Made by a program: the position numbers and the translations under genes
Source: Streptococcus sp.
Lineage (GTDB): Bacteria; Bacillota; Bacilli; Lactobacillales; Streptococcaceae
Direction: 5' to 3'
Length of the DNA stretch: 64,000 bases
Assembly (NCBI GenBank): GCA_030528055.1
Contig: JAUMZQ010000005.1
Location: 62,001 to 126,000, forward strand
The notes under the pieces: generated by a model
The model's database searches: none
Seen by the model: the letters and a program-made list of their open reading frames with translations, nothing else
Told to the model about the DNA's origin: nothing
Shown: positions 54,063-62,954 of the stretch, piece by piece
Layout: every line of letters begins with the position of its first letter
Numbering within the stretch: the stretch's first letter is position 1

Positions 54063-54709
54063 TGGCTATTAAACAAACGCAACCAAAGTTTCATGAAAAG
54101 CGACAATTGGGACGAAAACAAGCGAGTAAGAATGGCAATCAGGAGTATTTTGACCTCCATTCCTGTGTGGAATTGCTGGATGTCAAATCCATCATTGATA
54201 ATCGCCAAGCTTATATTCAATTAGTTGATTATGGTTATCTTCAGCTGATGGAGATTCCAGGGAAAGACTTAGGGTCACTATCTTACAATGAAATCAGACG
54301 GACTATTGATAACTTTGAAAAATGGTTAACGGACTTTAATACCGATATTCAGATTGAAACAACAACCCTACCAACAAATACAGATACACAGATGATGGAT
54401 CTCCGCCATCATTTGAGCTTGGTGCGTCAAGAAAAAGCAAAGCTGTTGCCTGACTCGCGTCGCTACTTGCAGTTGCTGGATCGTGAGATGATTCTTAGAC
54501 AGGAGCTTCAGGTGGAAGAGAGTATCCAACAAGAAATCTACAACACAGAATTTATTCTGTGGCTCTTTGCGCCAACGACAAGTGAGTTAGATGATCTGGT
54601 TCGTAAGGCCAAATCTTATGGAAATAATGATTTTGTCCCTCAAGATATTACCCGAATCAAGAAGGAACAAATTATCAAGCAATTTAACAATATGAACGAA
54701 AAAGTGTAA
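54062..54709 (+). CDS. VirB4-associated protein (N-terminal VirB4-like)
   Basis: 215 residues, soluble. FDLHSCVELLDVKSIIDNRQAYIQLVDYGYLQLMEIPGKDLGSLSYNEIRRTIDNFEKWL resembles the N-terminal domain of VirB4/TrsD-type proteins. It directly precedes the VirB4 ATPase and may supply part of it. No ATPase motif of its own. Confidence 0.6.
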   Translation: MAIKQTQPKFHEKRQLGRKQASKNGNQEYFDLHSCVELLDVKSIIDNRQAYIQLVDYGYLQLMEIPGKDLGSLSYNEIRRTIDNFEKWLTDFNTDIQIETTTLPTNTDTQMMDLRHHLSLVRQEKAKLLPDSRRYLQLLDREMILRQELQVEESIQQEIYNTEFILWLFAPTTSELDDLVRKAKSYGNNDFVPQDITRIKKEQIIKQFNNMNEKV

Positions 54710-54719
54710 GGAGGAGAGT

Positions 54720-56669
54720 ATGCCAGAACTATCAAAACGTAGACAACGACAACTAAAAGCACAAGGTTATGACCTCGCTTTTCTCAGTCGCATTCAACCA
54801 CAGGGGAATATTGATTTCAAGAAAGACGACCGTTCCTGGATGAGTGGCGACGGTCATCATACAGTCCTTCATTTTTATGAGTACCCTTCAGAGGATTTAG
54901 ATCGCTTTTGGTTATCTGATCTCATGTTGATCCCAGGGACGCGATCTTTCTTATCGCTTTATCGAGCCAATAACAAAGAACTAAAGCAAGAAATCAAGGA
55001 TGCGATTGAAGAAAAATCAACACGCATTACAGGTAACAGTAAGATTGTTGATAACCAACAGGAATTAGATGAAATTAAAGATCTGACTCAGTTGGATCGA
55101 GAGATTACTAAGAAAAATATTACCATGTTGGGAATGTATGTACGAAACTATTCTTCTGCCTCAACGAAAGAATCACTTTTTAAGAAGGTGGAGGATATTA
55201 AGGATAAAACCTCTAACTTTAAATCGACGATTTTATCAGGTGAATTGGATTTTGAATATCATGCAGCCTTTGTTCCAGCACAGTATCAAGTTGACTTACC
55301 GAATCACAGACGTGGAATTCCGATTAGAGCTCATGATTTAGCCGGGGGTTATTTCTTTAATCATACCAAGCTAGAAGACCAGCGAGGTGTATACATGGGC
55401 TGGACCCCAACGAAAGGAGCTGTGAATTTCAATTTTTTAGAACGGGATGACCGCAGAACCCGTTCCTTTATGATTATTTCTGGGAACCCTAAGATGGGTC
55501 AACGATCCTTTCTTTTAAAACATACAGATGGTTTATACGCTAAAGGAAATTATATTCGTAATTTTGATGCGAATGGAACATTTCTTGAGCAAACTAGAGA
55601 ACAACACGGGCTCATCTTGGATCTATCAGGTGAAGCCAATCGTATTAATATTTTTCAGATATTTCCGACGATAACAAATGAAGAAGGGACTGCTATTGAT
55701 AAAAAGAAATCCTACAACCTTCATATTCAGAAATTAAAGAGTATTTTTAAATTACTCAATAATGAAGTAACGGGGGATGACCTAACGACTTTTGGTAAGA
55801 TGCTTAATGAATTTTACATTGAAGAAGGATTATGGGCTCGTAATCCTAAACTTAATCCAGAGAAGCTCAAAGCAACCGAACTTGTCAATGAAGAGTATCC
55901 CATTCTATCGGACTTTATTTTGTTTACAGATGATTATAAGCGTAGCTTAACCATGCAAAGTAATCCTGATGAAATTGAAATCAAATCCGTTAACCGTATT
56001 CATAACACTTTCAATGAGCTTTTGACAACGAATGCAGAAATGTTTGAAGGTACGACTGAATTTCAGGATATTTCTTCGGAGCAAGTAGTGACCTTTGACT
56101 TCTCAGGATTAAAAGGAACGCCACATCTGCTTAATGCTCAAATCTTTTCAGTTCTTTCTTTGGTCTCAGCTGATATTGTCAATAATGGAAAACGTTGTAA
56201 ACAACTCCTCAAGACGAATTCCAATATAACTGAGATGGATATGGAACATTATATTTTGAATATCAGTGAGGCACAAACTCTTATCAATCCAAAGTATGAA
56301 AGTAGTGTAGAACTACTGGCAGACATGATTGATTCTATGGGAGAGAACTTTGCTGGAGTTGTTCTGTCCGTTAACTCTCTAAGAGGTATTCTCTTTGAAT
56401 CAGGGGCAGGAAGTCATAAAGATCCTTACGTCACAGCGGTGCAGCGTATCTTTGGTCTCATGCAATATCGTGTGTTTGCACAAACAGATGAGACGAGCAT
56501 ACCCTTGCTTGCCAATGCATTGGCAGGTTCTATGAATCAATCCGAACTAGAGACCTTGCCACGCTTAATTAAAGGGCAGTTATTTATGAATATTGCAGGA
56601 GTTGGAAATTTAGTATTTAATCAACAGCTTCTTACTCCTGAGGTACAACGTTATGGTGGAATTCAGTAG
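54720..56669 (+). CDS. VirB4-family protein with degenerate nucleotide-binding motifs
   Basis: 649 residues with VirB4-type order: N-terminal domain, then RSFMIISGNPKMGQRSFLLK (P-loop position, residues 255-263), INIFQI, and a Walker B-position LNISEAQTL (~residue 513). The P-loop lysine is absent (GNPKMGQRS instead of GxxGxGKS) and the Walker B aspartate is Ser, although the following Glu remains. No second VirB4 is in the element. AAGGAGGAGAG site. Probably essential in the channel, but ATP hydrolysis is in doubt. Confidence 0.8.
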   Translation: MPELSKRRQRQLKAQGYDLAFLSRIQPQGNIDFKKDDRSWMSGDGHHTVLHFYEYPSEDLDRFWLSDLMLIPGTRSFLSLYRANNKELKQEIKDAIEEKSTRITGNSKIVDNQQELDEIKDLTQLDREITKKNITMLGMYVRNYSSASTKESLFKKVEDIKDKTSNFKSTILSGELDFEYHAAFVPAQYQVDLPNHRRGIPIRAHDLAGGYFFNHTKLEDQRGVYMGWTPTKGAVNFNFLERDDRRTRSFMIISGNPKMGQRSFLLKHTDGLYAKGNYIRNFDANGTFLEQTREQHGLILDLSGEANRINIFQIFPTITNEEGTAIDKKKSYNLHIQKLKSIFKLLNNEVTGDDLTTFGKMLNEFYIEEGLWARNPKLNPEKLKATELVNEEYPILSDFILFTDDYKRSLTMQSNPDEIEIKSVNRIHNTFNELLTTNAEMFEGTTEFQDISSEQVVTFDFSGLKGTPHLLNAQIFSVLSLVSADIVNNGKRCKQLLKTNSNITEMDMEHYILNISEAQTLINPKYESSVELLADMIDSMGENFAGVVLSVNSLRGILFESGAGSHKDPYVTAVQRIFGLMQYRVFAQTDETSIPLLANALAGSMNQSELETLPRLIKGQLFMNIAGVGNLVFNQQLLTPEVQRYGGIQ

Positions 56670-56686
56670 AAAGAAAGGAAAAAATT

Positions 56687-56944
56687 ATGTCAAGAAAGAA
56701 TAAGAGAATCAGTTATTTTGGCCGTATAAAACAAGCTTTTGATAAGTATGTGCTAAATACGAAGAGTAAAATGAAATCAGAGAGGGATTATTTTGCTTCG
56801 GAAGGGGAGTCAGATCCAAGTCGTTTAGCGGCTCAAGAGGTACGTAATCAGGAGTTTTTAAAAAGTTTAAAAAAGGTAGGGATTGGTTTTATTATTTTCT
56901 TAATCATCTATGCCATTATAAAGACGATTTTAGGATTATGGTAG
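56687..56944 (+). CDS. small membrane-anchored protein
   Basis: 85 residues: basic/hydrophilic N-terminus and one C-terminal span (VGIGFIIFLIIYAIIKTILGLW). GAAAGGAAAAAATT before ATG. Between virB4 and hydrolase genes, so a probable channel accessory. Unknown family. Confidence 0.6.
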   Translation: MSRKNKRISYFGRIKQAFDKYVLNTKSKMKSERDYFASEGESDPSRLAAQEVRNQEFLKSLKKVGIGFIIFLIIYAIIKTILGLW

Positions 56945-56957
56945 AAAGAGGGATGAT

Positions 56958-58295
56958 GTGAAAAAAGTCATTTTCTTAAAAATACTGGTTCCACTTGTCT
57001 CCTTAGTTTTTCTCATTAGTGTAGGTGTTACTATACTAGCAGGTATTTTAGGAGCCGTTAATGGTACACAGACGAATTGTACGACAGATGTCGAAACATC
57101 AACGTCTACAGATGGTTCTGTTTCTTCAGGTGATGGTTCCATTGATTCCTTTGTCAAGGAACACAAAGAAGCTTATATTCTCTCCTGGAAAGCAGGAGCC
57201 TTCTTACCATCTGCGTCGATTACGCAAACTATGATTGAAAATGGATTCAACTTTTCTAATCCTAATGGTACGTCGTTTTGGCAGGCACACAACATGGGAG
57301 GAGTAAAAACCTCCAGTAAGAGTAATTTTCCAGTTACAATTGCGACTTATGGGGAAGATAGTGTTGATTTATCAGGAACTAAACCAGGGGCCAATGTCGG
57401 AGATGGGACAGGTGGCGCTTATACCTGGTTCTCTAGTTACGATGCTGGTATTGTGGGTAAGGCTGAGTTTATGGCCCACCAAACCCTCTATACTAAGGCG
57501 ATTAATAACACCGATGGCGTAGCGACACTCAGTGCTATTGCGGACGGTGGCTGGGCGACTGATGGCACTTATAAGAGCAAGCTAATTGAGATGTATCACA
57601 CACTTGGAAAGAAATATGAGTGGCTTGATAAAGAGGCTGTTAGTGTTTATGGAGAAAAGCCTTATGAGTCAGTAACAACTTCTGTAGAGGGTGGAACATC
57701 GGATACCTTTACTAGCAACACTAGTAAAGATTGTAGCGATTCTTCTCCAGATGATGTGACAGATGGAACGGGTAGTGTTCCAAACGATGCGACTGCTTGG
57801 GGATATACTCCTGATAATCTTCCAGATAGTTTGAAACAATACATTGTTGATCCCAAAACTCTTGGTATGACATATGCAAGCTCCTCTGGATGGTATAATC
57901 CGGGTAATGATTATTTAGCAGGTCAATGTGTGAACTTAACCATTAGTCTTGGAAATCACCTCTGGAATCACTCAGGTTCTGTCAGTGGAAATGGTAAAGA
58001 TCAAGCAACATCTTGGTCCTCTATTTTTGGAAATAGTGTCAAAACAACTCCAAAAAAGGGTGCTATCTTTTCAACACAAAAAGGAGGCGGAGGTTACGGT
58101 CACACAGGGATTGTTTGTCATGTCTTCTCAGATGGCTCCATCTTGATTGTGGAACAAAATACTCCGTTATCAGGTGCAGATTATTTCAAAAAATCTTACA
58201 CATGGAACTACCGTATTTGGACACCGGAGCAACAAAAAGCAGAGATCACTACCTTTGCTTATCCAGATGGTAAAGACCCTAAACTCGGAAAATAA
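56958..58295 (+). CDS. VirB1-like peptidoglycan hydrolase (glucosaminidase plus CHAP)
   Basis: 445 residues from GTG 56958. N-terminal membrane anchor (residues 5-35), a glucosaminidase-type domain (residues ~65-235: KAGAFLPSASITQTMIENGFNFSNPNGTSFWQAHNMGGVK...), a Thr/Ser linker and a C-terminal CHAP domain with catalytic Cys in AGQCVNL (~residue 321) and His in GYGHTGIV (~residue 381). It opens the wall for the mating channel. The CHAP/lysozyme-like pairing is usual in Gram-positive type IV systems. Confidence 0.88.
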   Translation: MKKVIFLKILVPLVSLVFLISVGVTILAGILGAVNGTQTNCTTDVETSTSTDGSVSSGDGSIDSFVKEHKEAYILSWKAGAFLPSASITQTMIENGFNFSNPNGTSFWQAHNMGGVKTSSKSNFPVTIATYGEDSVDLSGTKPGANVGDGTGGAYTWFSSYDAGIVGKAEFMAHQTLYTKAINNTDGVATLSAIADGGWATDGTYKSKLIEMYHTLGKKYEWLDKEAVSVYGEKPYESVTTSVEGGTSDTFTSNTSKDCSDSSPDDVTDGTGSVPNDATAWGYTPDNLPDSLKQYIVDPKTLGMTYASSSGWYNPGNDYLAGQCVNLTISLGNHLWNHSGSVSGNGKDQATSWSSIFGNSVKTTPKKGAIFSTQKGGGGYGHTGIVCHVFSDGSILIVEQNTPLSGADYFKKSYTWNYRIWTPEQQKAEITTFAYPDGKDPKLGK

Positions 58296-58309
58296 AAAGG
58301 AATACACTA

Positions 58310-58894
58310 ATGAAAGAATGGATAAAAGAAAATATGATTTATGTGATAGTGGTTAGTCTATTACTTCTTTTTTCAGGAATAGCTGTTTATAAAAACTTTA
58401 CTAATAACAAACCCCACTCTCCTCAGACGGAACGAACAAGACCTTCAGAGTCTGATTCTTCATCAATAACAGAGTCAGAAACAACTGATGAAAAGAACTA
58501 TCGAACGGCTAAATTGAAGTTGGAGCACCCTTATACATCAATCAGCGAAGAGCAGAAAGAACAAGTATCAAAAGTATTTGATGAAGCTATTGAAATGATT
58601 AGTCAAGCTAACCATCTGACAGAGGTCAAGGGAACGTTAGATAACCATTTATCAATGAGCCAAGACGGGATGATTCAAACGTTAGCGATGTCTATGCTAG
58701 TGAATCAGTACAGTTATCAATCTTCTAAATTAGAGGTTACCAAGTCAGACAATGATGACGTTGTTCAATTTTTGATTGTCTTAACGAAGGACGGAGAGGA
58801 CAATTGTTATTTTGTGGGAAACTTTAATACAACAGTTAATCAAATCCAGCTGAAAAGTTATGTTGGCGGGAACATTGGCGCAACATTTGGATAA
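58310..58894 (+). CDS. membrane-anchored extracytoplasmic protein
   Basis: 194 residues: one N-terminal span (YVIVVSLLLLFSGIAVY), a Ser/Glu linker, then a soluble domain (NYRTAKLKLEHPYTSISEEQKEQVSKVFDEAIEMI...). Last gene of the VirB4 operon. Similar layout to VirB-accessory proteins such as TcpC partners; not a named family. Confidence 0.6.
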   Translation: MKEWIKENMIYVIVVSLLLLFSGIAVYKNFTNNKPHSPQTERTRPSESDSSSITESETTDEKNYRTAKLKLEHPYTSISEEQKEQVSKVFDEAIEMISQANHLTEVKGTLDNHLSMSQDGMIQTLAMSMLVNQYSYQSSKLEVTKSDNDDVVQFLIVLTKDGEDNCYFVGNFNTTVNQIQLKSYVGGNIGATFG

Positions 58895-58910
58895 GAAACA
58901 AAAAAAGAAA

Positions 58911-58946
58911 TACACAAAAAGTTATATAATAATTTGTGTATTTTTT
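58911..58946 (+). terminator. terminator with GTTATATAAT motif
   Basis: TACACAAA / TTTGTGTA stem around AAGTTATATAATAA, followed by T6. Confidence 0.65.
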
Positions 58947-58947
58947 A

Positions 58948-59000
58948 TTGACAAAAAATATTGTTTGAGATAAAATAGAGATATAATAAGTTATATAACT
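58948..59000 (+). promoter_or_regulatory. parA promoter with palindromic operator
   Basis: TTGACA (58948-58953), 17-bp spacer, TAAAAT (58971-58976). The palindrome AGTTATATAACT (58989-59000) starts 13 bases behind the -10 box, just past the expected start of transcription, where a bound protein would block the promoter. Confidence 0.75.
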
Positions 59001-59033
59001 ATTTATCTAATAAATGATGATTGAGGGAGCCTT

Positions 59034-59852
59034 ATGAAGATTCAAACAACAAATTTGGATAAAGGTGGCGGCGGAAAAAGCAGCCAAACCTACAATGAAG
59101 CAGATTGGCTGTCTAGAGTTATGGGGAAACGTGTTTTGCTAATTGATGGGGCGAGAGAATGTAATTTAACGCATTCCTTTGATGTGACGAGTGACAAAAC
59201 CATCTATGATATTTTTACAACAGGTGAGTATGAAATCTGTCGTATCAACGATAACCTTAGTTTAATTCGTGGTGATGAACGACTAATTGATGAAGAACTA
59301 GACCTCAACAGTCGAAACAATAAGTATCTTCAGCTCTTTATGTGGTTCAGTGAACATTATGATGAACTGGCCGAACAGTTTGACATTATCTTGATTGATA
59401 CGCACAATGACGAAAGTTTAGTGACAGCTAACTTTATTGCCGTTTCAGATATTGTACTGGGCGTAACGGATGCTTCCACAAATGGCTTTCGTGCTTGGTT
59501 AGCCCTTAAAAAGTTTGTGGACTATATCAAGAGTGAAGCAATTGAGATTATCACAAAGAAAAGCTATGTAAGAGCTGAAGCTTTTCTTATTGGTAATAAA
59601 ATTGAGTATTATGGTAACAACGTAACAGAAACTTGTAAGCAGTTTTTGGATGTTGTTCAGGAGGATGAAGCTTACCTAGGATCTATTCAGAAAAAGGAAC
59701 TGGTGGCAAAAAGTTTGGTAATAAACCAAAGTGTTTTTGAGCAACGTGAATATATGACAGATAAACAAAAACGAGATCATCAGAAATTTTATGATAATAT
59801 AGAGTATATTTATAAAAATATCTTAACAGTACTGGAAGGAGAGGTTGAATAA
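59034..59852 (+). CDS. parA: ParA-family partition ATPase
   Basis: 272 residues. Deviant Walker A DKGGGGKSSQTYNEADWL (~residue 10), A' region DGARECNLTHSF, and Walker B FDIILIDTHND. A small ParA-type (MinD-like) protein without a DNA-binding N-terminus. With the next gene and palindromic sites it should stabilise the extrachromosomal form. GAGGGAGCC site. Confidence 0.88.
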   Translation: MKIQTTNLDKGGGGKSSQTYNEADWLSRVMGKRVLLIDGARECNLTHSFDVTSDKTIYDIFTTGEYEICRINDNLSLIRGDERLIDEELDLNSRNNKYLQLFMWFSEHYDELAEQFDIILIDTHNDESLVTANFIAVSDIVLGVTDASTNGFRAWLALKKFVDYIKSEAIEIITKKSYVRAEAFLIGNKIEYYGNNVTETCKQFLDVVQEDEAYLGSIQKKELVAKSLVINQSVFEQREYMTDKQKRDHQKFYDNIEYIYKNILTVLEGEVE

Positions 59853-60124
59853 TGACAAATAATCGTTTTGCCCAATTAAAAGAAACCTTTGACAAGGAGC
59901 CACCTAAAAGACGAACCCAAATACTACATAAAGAGGCGGCTCAAAAGTCACCTGATAGCTACAATAAAAAGGGACGTTTCCCCTTTTCGTTGCATCATGA
60001 TGTTCGTTATGATAAATTAGAAGATTTGGTGGCTTATCATAGAGCCAAATCTGCCTCAGATTATTTGGAGAAATTGATACTTCAGGAATGGGAGAAGATG
60101 CAGCGGAAATTAAAATCTAAATAA
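59852..60124 (+). CDS. ParA partner, small DNA-binding protein
   Basis: 90 residues overlapping parA by one base. Basic N-terminus, then FPFSLHHDVRYDKLEDLVAYHRAKSASDYLEKLILQEWEKM, a ribbon-helix-helix-like segment. Its position and size fit the centromere-binding partner of ParA. It is a good candidate to bind the GTTATATAAC palindromes. Confidence 0.7.
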   Translation: MTNNRFAQLKETFDKEPPKRRTQILHKEAAQKSPDSYNKKGRFPFSLHHDVRYDKLEDLVAYHRAKSASDYLEKLILQEWEKMQRKLKSK

Positions 60125-60147
60125 AGATAGATTATGTGAGAGATGAG

Positions 60148-60888
60148 ATGACAATTAGGTTATTTATAGATGTGCCCTATTCTGAAAAAGATGAAGCTAA
60201 GAAATTAGGGGCTAAATGGGATGGAATAGTTAAAAAATGGTATACAGACACAGAAAGAACAAACTATATCAATTTTTCTAAATGGATTTTGAAAGATAGT
60301 GATGATGTTATGATTGCTACAGACTATCTACATATCATTGAAGGTAAAACCAAGTGTTGGAAATGTCATCAATTAACTACTGTTATTGGATTAGGTATTG
60401 GAGAGTATGTGCATATTTATGGAGAGCCTGATGATGCCACTATTGAAATTGTTGAAGATTCTATCTATCCTGGAGAAGAAGTACATCTTTCTTGGTCAGA
60501 TAAGGAAGATAACATTCCTCCTAAGATTTTAAGTTACTTAAAAAATAATTATTTTGTGAAAACTATGTACTCCAAAACTATGGAGGGAAATTGTTTTGCA
60601 AATTACTGTCAACATTGTGAAGCTTTACAAGGAAATTATTTTTTGTTTAATGAACCAGACAGTGTGTTATCTTCTTTTGCTTTTGGAACTGAGTTGAGAA
60701 AAAGGATAAGTAAACTAACAATCAAACTAATTCCTATAGAAGATGATTTGATATTAAACTGGGACGTCGGAATATGTGATAATGATTTTGCCTATTTGAA
60801 ATATGGCACCATAGAACCCTTGACTCTATCTACAACTGCAGATAATGACTTTGCTACGTATGAGGAGCTATATGGATTATTAAAATAG
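60148..60888 (+). CDS. DUF5710 protein with double CxxC
   Basis: 246 residues. The first ~45 (IRLFIDVPYSEKDEAKKLGAKWDGIVKKWYTDTERTNYINFSKW) are a DUF5710 domain, usual in conjugation-linked and primase-like proteins. Later CWKCHQ and CQHCEA suggest a four-cysteine zinc site. ATG 60148 is preferred over GTG 60136 by weak GAGATGAG. Role unknown; possibly DNA handling. Confidence 0.7.
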   Translation: MTIRLFIDVPYSEKDEAKKLGAKWDGIVKKWYTDTERTNYINFSKWILKDSDDVMIATDYLHIIEGKTKCWKCHQLTTVIGLGIGEYVHIYGEPDDATIEIVEDSIYPGEEVHLSWSDKEDNIPPKILSYLKNNYFVKTMYSKTMEGNCFANYCQHCEALQGNYFLFNEPDSVLSSFAFGTELRKRISKLTIKLIPIEDDLILNWDVGICDNDFAYLKYGTIEPLTLSTTADNDFATYEELYGLLK

Positions 60889-60901
60889 CGAGGAGATTAC
60901 G

Positions 60902-61216
60902 ATGATTATTTTTGTATCCATCAAAAAACTTGTTCAAACTTTCTGGTGGCTGATTGCAGCAATAGCGCTTTATATTTTTTACCAATCTGTTGGTCTAAAT
61001 ATGTTTTTCTTATTAGTTATCGGACTATTAGCACTAAAATTTGCGCCTGTTCTAGTATTACCGATTCTATTCATTGCACTAGGTGTCCATTTTTCAGACG
61101 GCTTTTCGTTTGTTGCAGACTTGATTGTCTGGGGATTTTGGGGACTTGTTTCATTTCCTATTTGTTTTGCTATTGCAGAGAGTATCCGTATTTACATTGA
61201 ACAAAAGAAGCAATAA
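60902..61216 (+). CDS. small integral membrane protein
   Basis: 104 residues with three to four hydrophobic spans and short basic ends. GAGGAG site. Terminator follows at 61229. No family known. Confidence 0.55.
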   Translation: MIIFVSIKKLVQTFWWLIAAIALYIFYQSVGLNMFFLLVIGLLALKFAPVLVLPILFIALGVHFSDGFSFVADLIVWGFWGLVSFPICFAIAESIRIYIEQKKQ

Positions 61217-61228
61217 AATAAATAATAT

Positions 61229-61261
61229 AAAAGGTGTTATCCTTAGGATAAGGCCTTTTTT
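61229..61261 (+). terminator. terminator before transposase gene
   Basis: AAAAGGTGTTATCC / GGATAAGGCCTTTT stem with TTA loop and T run. Confidence 0.85.
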
Positions 61262-61345
61262 GGTACCAAAATTAAAAGAAATTTGAAAAACTATCAATGA
61301 TTCTTTAAAATAATTCTCATTATTTTAATTTAGAGGAGAGAGATA

Positions 61346-62674
61346 ATGAAAATCTTTAATGAACGAGAGTTGAAAGAACAACTAATTGCACAGAATGCGA
61401 TAAATTTCTATGAATTTGTTTCTAAATATGATGATCAGATGGTTCCGGTTATGAAGGCTAGAGGATACACGTGCATTCATTCTACGGAGCGTACGGTAGC
61501 TTTTACATTTGGAGAGTTTACTTTTCGTCGACGTCGATGGAAAAAAGGAAATCATTGGGTAGTTCCAGTTGATGAAGAATTAGGACTAAAAAAGAATGTC
61601 CGCTTCTCCTGGGAATTTATGTACCAAATTGCCCATCTATCTACAATGATGCCTTATGACAAGGTTATTAAAGCTGTTCAGATGATGTATCACATTATTA
61701 TTACAAAGCCTACAGTTGTCAAAGCGGTTAAACTTTGTAATCACTTACTCAAAGAGCGGGAAGAGTATCGTTTTTTTGAGGAAGAACTTCCTATTGATAA
61801 AAAATATGTCGATGTGATTTATATTGAAGGAGATGGGGTGATGGTTAAAGCTCGAGGTGAAGAGTTAGATAATCGAAATGTTGATTTATCCCATTTTGTG
61901 GTGCATACAGGTAGTCAAAAAGTAGGAAGTAACCGTTTTGAGTTACAGGACAAAAAAGAATTCATTTCTTTAGACAATCGTCTAACCCGTGAAAAAGTAT
62001 TGGACTATCTTTATAATCATTTTGAAATAGATGAAAATATTTTATTGATTACCAATTCAGATGGAGGCCATGGCTATACCCCATATATTTTTAAAGAGAT
62101 TGCTAAAGCACTTAAAGTAAGACGACATGAGCACTTTTGGGATAAATATCATGTTGATCAGAAGCTAAAGTCCTTTTTCAAACTTTACTCGGAGGAACTC
62201 CTAGATAGAGCTTTTCAGTCAATCAAGCAACATGACAAAGCTAAGTTTCGGACAGTTCTTGATACGACAGAGGGTTTATTGTTTACAGACGAAGAACTAG
62301 AAGTTTTTGAAAACTTCAAAAGAAACTTACTTAATAATTTTCAATACACTAAATCAGCAGAATTAAGAGGAATCAGCCACGCGGGAATCGGCGTGATGGA
62401 GTCACAGCATCGTAAGATTACATATCGTATGAAAAAGAGAGGCATGTATTGGACAATACAGGGAGCTGAGACGATGAGTCAAATGATTGTCTTGGCTTAT
62501 GAAGGCCGGTTGAGAGAGCTCTTCTTTGGTTCTTGGCGTGAAGATTATCAACAATATATTGATTTAGAGTCTTTTAGTGCTGGGAGAATCAAACAAGAAC
62601 AGGATAAGATTGAAAAGAGTTATGGTATTCAATCGGTTGGTAGACTTCGATATAGTAGATATCGAAATTTATAG
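61346..62674 (+). CDS. ISLre2-type DDE transposase of the ICE
   Basis: 442 residues of the ISLre2/UPF0236 family: GEFTFRRRRWKKG near residue 57, VIYIEGDGVMVKARGEE (first acidic residue, ~160), ITNSDGGHGYTPYIFKEIAKAL (second acidic, ~230) and ISHAGIGVMESQHRKITYRMKKRGMYWTIQGAETMSQM (late Glu, ~345) give the DDE triad. It lies 330 bp from the right end and mobilises the whole element, in place of an integrase. GAGGAGAGAG site. Relatives in TnGBS insert 15-17 bp ahead of -35 boxes. Confidence 0.93.
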   Translation: MKIFNERELKEQLIAQNAINFYEFVSKYDDQMVPVMKARGYTCIHSTERTVAFTFGEFTFRRRRWKKGNHWVVPVDEELGLKKNVRFSWEFMYQIAHLSTMMPYDKVIKAVQMMYHIIITKPTVVKAVKLCNHLLKEREEYRFFEEELPIDKKYVDVIYIEGDGVMVKARGEELDNRNVDLSHFVVHTGSQKVGSNRFELQDKKEFISLDNRLTREKVLDYLYNHFEIDENILLITNSDGGHGYTPYIFKEIAKALKVRRHEHFWDKYHVDQKLKSFFKLYSEELLDRAFQSIKQHDKAKFRTVLDTTEGLLFTDEELEVFENFKRNLLNNFQYTKSAELRGISHAGIGVMESQHRKITYRMKKRGMYWTIQGAETMSQMIVLAYEGRLRELFFGSWREDYQQYIDLESFSAGRIKQEQDKIEKSYGIQSVGRLRYSRYRNL

Positions 62675-62754
62675 ATAAAAAGATAGATATAAAGTTATAT
62701 AACAACAACCTTTATGATAAAGGTTATTTCGTGCTGTTTTTTTATATAAAACAC

Positions 62755-62783
62755 TTGCACTGTGTGTTAGTGTGTGTTATAAT
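62755..62783 (+). promoter_or_regulatory. strong sigma-A promoter of right-end RNA
   Basis: TTGCAC (62755-62760), 17-bp spacer with TGTG repeats and extended TG-like bases, TATAAT (62778-62783). Confidence 0.8.
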
Positions 62784-62789
62784 CTAATT

Positions 62790-62935
62790 AACTTAATCGA
62801 ATAAAAAAGACGAAAGGTGCGCTAACACCTTCCGCCTTACCGAGTAAGAACCGTACTTCTTACTCAGTCTCTAATTAATGATACAGGATAAAAGTATCTA
62901 TGTCAAGACTGAGCAAGAAATTGTTCAGTCTTTTT
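62790..62935 (+). ncRNA. predicted ~145-nt structured small RNA
   Basis: It begins about seven bases after the TATAAT box. Three stem-loops are visible: AAGGTG/CACCTT (62814-62832), GAGTAAGAA/TTCTTACTC (62842-62865) and a terminal AAGACTGA/TCAGTCTT hairpin with T run (62905-62935). No convincing open frame lies between. Promoter, structure and terminator together make an independent RNA gene likely; the target is unknown (copy control, transposase control or regulation of transfer genes). Confidence 0.65.
62905..62935 (+). terminator. terminator of right-end RNA
   Basis: AAGACTGA..TCAGTCTTTTT, strong stem and T5. It would also keep element transcription from reaching bglP. Confidence 0.85.
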
Positions 62936-62954
62936 GGCTATAACTCGGTAACAA

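Noticed and set aside
60946..61200. Overlapping 84-residue Cys-rich frame in the membrane gene
   Set aside because: No start signal; it is the +1 shadow of a well-formed membrane protein with GAGGAG site.
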